Assembly (NCBI RefSeq): GCF_003054705.1
Contig: NZ_QAYX01000024.1
Location: forward strand, 248,001 to 312,000
Source of the DNA: Opitutus sp. ER46
Lineage (GTDB): Bacteria; Verrucomicrobiota; Verrucomicrobiia; Opitutales; Opitutaceae
Length of the DNA stretch: 64,000 nt
Reading direction: 5' to 3'
Numbering within the stretch: position 1 is the first letter of the stretch; each line of letters starts with the position of its first letter. Position numbers and translations under genes: made by a program. Of the stretch, positions 62,424 through 64,000 are shown piece after piece. The notes beneath the pieces were generated by a model that worked only from the letters and a program-made list of their open reading frames with translations, did not search any database and was not told where the DNA came from.

Positions 62424-63123
62424 CGGCCGTTTCGGTGCGCAGGACACGTTCGCCGAGGTGCACGAAGGTGAAGCCGTGGTCCCGCAGGAGCACGCGTTCC
62501 GCCGCGGACCAGCCGCGCTCGGAGCCGATCGCCAGGACGACGGGGCTGCCGCGGCGCGGCGCGGCTGCGGCCAGCGGACGCGCAGCCTCGTAGTTGTCGA
62601 GCGTGAGCCGGACCGCCGCGCCCGCGCTCACGCCCGCCGCGGGGGCGGGACACGTCTCCTTCAGTACCTCCGCGATCGTCCGCCCGTGCGTGACTTCCGG
62701 CACCTGCGTGACGAACGCCTGCTCCGCGCCAGCGAGCACGTGCCGCCGCCACTCGCCGGAGGACCACAGCGAACTCTGGGCGTAGCTCGATTCGCCCTTT
62801 TCGGTGCGCACAAAGTGGATCGCGCCCACGCCGACCGTGGTCGCGTCGCGGAGGACGTCCCGCGCGGTCTGCGGCCGCGGCAACCCGACGAGCAACGTGA
62901 TGGGCGGAGCAACGGGAGGCGGAGTCGTGGCGACAAATGTCAGCGCGAGGTGGTCCGCGGTGATGTCGGTCACCGTTGCCTTGCCCCGCGGGCCGTTGAC
63001 GAGCCCGGCATCGAAAGCGTCGCCCACCTGCCGCCGCAGCACCTGCAGCACATGCACGGCGCGACGGTCCGTCCGTGGCAGCGGCGCAGCGAGTTCGTTG
63101 GGATCAAAAAGGACGAGGTTCAC
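62389..63123 (-). CDS. rsmE: 16S rRNA (uracil1498-N3)-methyltransferase RsmE
   Basis: A protein of 244 aa from the GTG at 63123 (VNLVLFDPNELAAPL). The RsmE pattern is present: an N-terminal PUA-like part (RRAVHVLQVLRRQVGDAF), then the SPOUT domain with a knot ending in LAIGSERGWSAAE and HLGERVLRTETAVIAAL. In most members the motif is IGPEGG; here it is IGSERG, so the SAM-binding loop is altered by two residues. The upstream frame continues to 63465 but crosses repeats and a palindrome and has no family similarity. The 3' end overlaps the PIN remnant by 35 nt. Confidence 0.88.
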   Translation of the reverse strand: MNLVLFDPNELAAPLPRTDRRAVHVLQVLRRQVGDAFDAGLVNGPRGKATVTDITADHLALTFVATTPPPVAPPITLLVGLPRPQTARDVLRDATTVGVGAIHFVRTEKGESSYAQSSLWSSGEWRRHVLAGAEQAFVTQVPEVTHGRTIAEVLKETCPAPAAGVSAGAAVRLTLDNYEAARPLAAAAPRRGSPVVLAIGSERGWSAAERVLLRDHGFTFVHLGERVLRTETAVIAALSLLLLH

Positions 63124-63499
63124 GGGCAGGACGGGAGAGCGAACGATGCGCCTCACATGCCAGTGCGTGGCCCCGGCCGCAAGCGGACGCACGTGGCGCC
63201 GCAGCGAGTATCCGGACATTATTCCGGAGTATCTGGACATTATCCCGTAAGTCGCGAAGTGCTGGGCAGTAATAATTGCAGCGCTCGTGCCCTCGTGCTC
63301 GTCTCGCAGGCCGGTCGGCGTGCACGCCGACCGGCCTGCGAAGTGAAAGTGAGAGTGAAGGTGAAAGTGTCGAGCGACAGCGCCGCGGCGACCGGATGTG
63401 GGGCTGCACCGCGACCGGTGCGCGGAGTGGAGCGACCAGGCCGCTGAGAGTAAGAGAAAGAGCAAGAGAAAGACTTGGAATGATCGCCGGGCGGCTGCC
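63124..63499. repeat. Intergenic repeat block: 21-nt tandem pair, 36-bp palindrome, and two word arrays
   Basis: No gene fits these 376 bp. In order: a tandem pair of 21-nt units beginning GAGTATCCGGACATTA (63206-63226 and 63227-63247, two mismatches); a perfect palindrome with half site CGCAGGCCGGTCGGCGTG (63305-63340); GAAAGT, GAGAGT, GAAGGT units (63340-63369) that touch it; and GAGTAA/GAGAAA/GAGCAA units (63445-63474). The block lies between the rsmE start and the stop of the minus-strand propeller gene. Confidence 0.85.
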
Positions 63500-64000
63500 T
63501 CAGGGGAGCGGGGACGCTGGCGCGGGGGCCGTGCTTTCGGCGACCAGCCGGGCGGCCGCGACGGGCTCGCCGGGCAATGTCAGCGCACCGGGGAGTCGGG
63601 TGAAGGCGGCGCTGGCACCGTTCCGACGAAAGAGCCCCAGACGGCGGAAACCGGTTTCGGCCACGACGAGGTGCAGGCCATCGCTCAAGAAGACTGCGAA
63701 CTGCGGTCCGCCGTCGACGGCCAGCTGCTGCGCGGGCTCGTACCCCGCCGCGTTCCGCCGCAGCAGATGCACGCGGCCGGCCTGCCCGAACCGAGCATCG
63801 TGTTCGTCCGTGACCCCGAACCCGTGCATGCAGCTCGCGGCGATCCACTCGCCGTCGGGACTGAGGTCCAATCCTTCCGGCACTCGGTCCACCGTGATTC
63901 GTTGGCGCACGCGCAGCGCCTCGCGATCGAGGTCGACGAACACGATCTCGTTCGAGCCGATGTGCGCCACCGCCGCGCCGCGGCCGCCCGGCAGGTAGCG
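63500..64000 (-). CDS. C-terminal part of a beta-propeller protein (YncE/lactonase-like), truncated by the window edge
   Basis: The frame is open to the right edge of the window, so the start lies outside; 166 codons are visible. They contain propeller-type phrases: VAHIGSNEIVFVDLDREALRV, VPEGLDLSPDGEWIAASCMHG, GGPQFAVFLSDGLHLVVAETG and RRLGLFRRNG. These resemble 7-bladed YncE or lactonase-type proteins, which bind ligands or act as enzymes in the periplasm. Without the N-terminus neither the signal peptide nor the function can be judged. The stop is followed on the minus strand by a short-word array. Confidence 0.7.
   Translation of the reverse strand, partial: RYLPGGRGAAVAHIGSNEIVFVDLDREALRVRQRITVDRVPEGLDLSPDGEWIAASCMHGFGVTDEHDARFGQAGRVHLLRRNAAGYEPAQQLAVDGGPQFAVFLSDGLHLVVAETGFRRLGLFRRNGASAAFTRLPGALTLPGEPVAAARLVAESTAPAPASPLP

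Overview
The window is a contiguous piece of a high-GC chromosome, probably from the family Opitutaceae (phylum Verrucomicrobiota). This rests on family-level resemblance only: TonB-dependent receptors with a shared MNKSLLQAASSALR-type leader, a GTP-dependent PEP carboxykinase, homospermidine synthase paired with an alanine-racemase-fold decarboxylase, and several HDOD proteins. No rRNA, tRNA, CRISPR array, prophage or insertion sequence was recognised.

Layout. 1-9.5 kb: end of a membrane protein, prmB, a YeiH-type exporter, a methyltransferase, an OprC-like copper receptor with a small CxxC protein, a c-type heme protein and cydAB. 9.8-17.8 kb: an ABC-F ATPase, a CheB-CheR-PAS protein directly followed by a PAS histidine kinase, an ACT protein and a CDF metal exporter. 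18-31 kb: pckG, three HDOD paralogues (the third in one reading frame with an ECF sigma factor, followed by a probable anti-sigma protein and an RDD membrane protein), putA and purE. 31-42 kb: mocA/xdhC-type molybdenum-enzyme maturation genes, a broken TonB-dependent receptor, two intact receptors with matching promoter and leader, and an S9 peptidase. 42-46 kb: cca, DUF423, rplM-rpsI and a TorF-like porin. 46-57 kb: arginine genes (argC, argJ, argBDFG) surrounding a two-gene homospermidine route from ornithine. 57-64 kb: an Mla-type lipid transporter with an unknown tryptophan-proline-repeat protein, rsmD, a PIN toxin remnant, rsmE and the end of a beta-propeller protein.

The most unusual signal is a set of short word arrays in gaps between genes. 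Units are 6-7 nt and mostly begin with GA (or GTT in one class). They occur as several locus-specific dialects (GAAAGCT, GAGTAA/GAGAAA, GAAAGT, GTTGNAN, GAAGCCG), often as inverted arms and often next to a perfect GC-rich hairpin. One array of 24 heptamers lies inside the HDOD-ECF reading frame, where it encodes eight heptapeptides and joins the two proteins.

Metabolically, argC/J/B/D make ornithine, which argF and argG carry on toward arginine and the decarboxylase and homospermidine synthase carry to polyamine. Two receptors plus the S9 peptidase suggest uptake and use of peptides or other polymers, and cydAB suggests growth at low oxygen.
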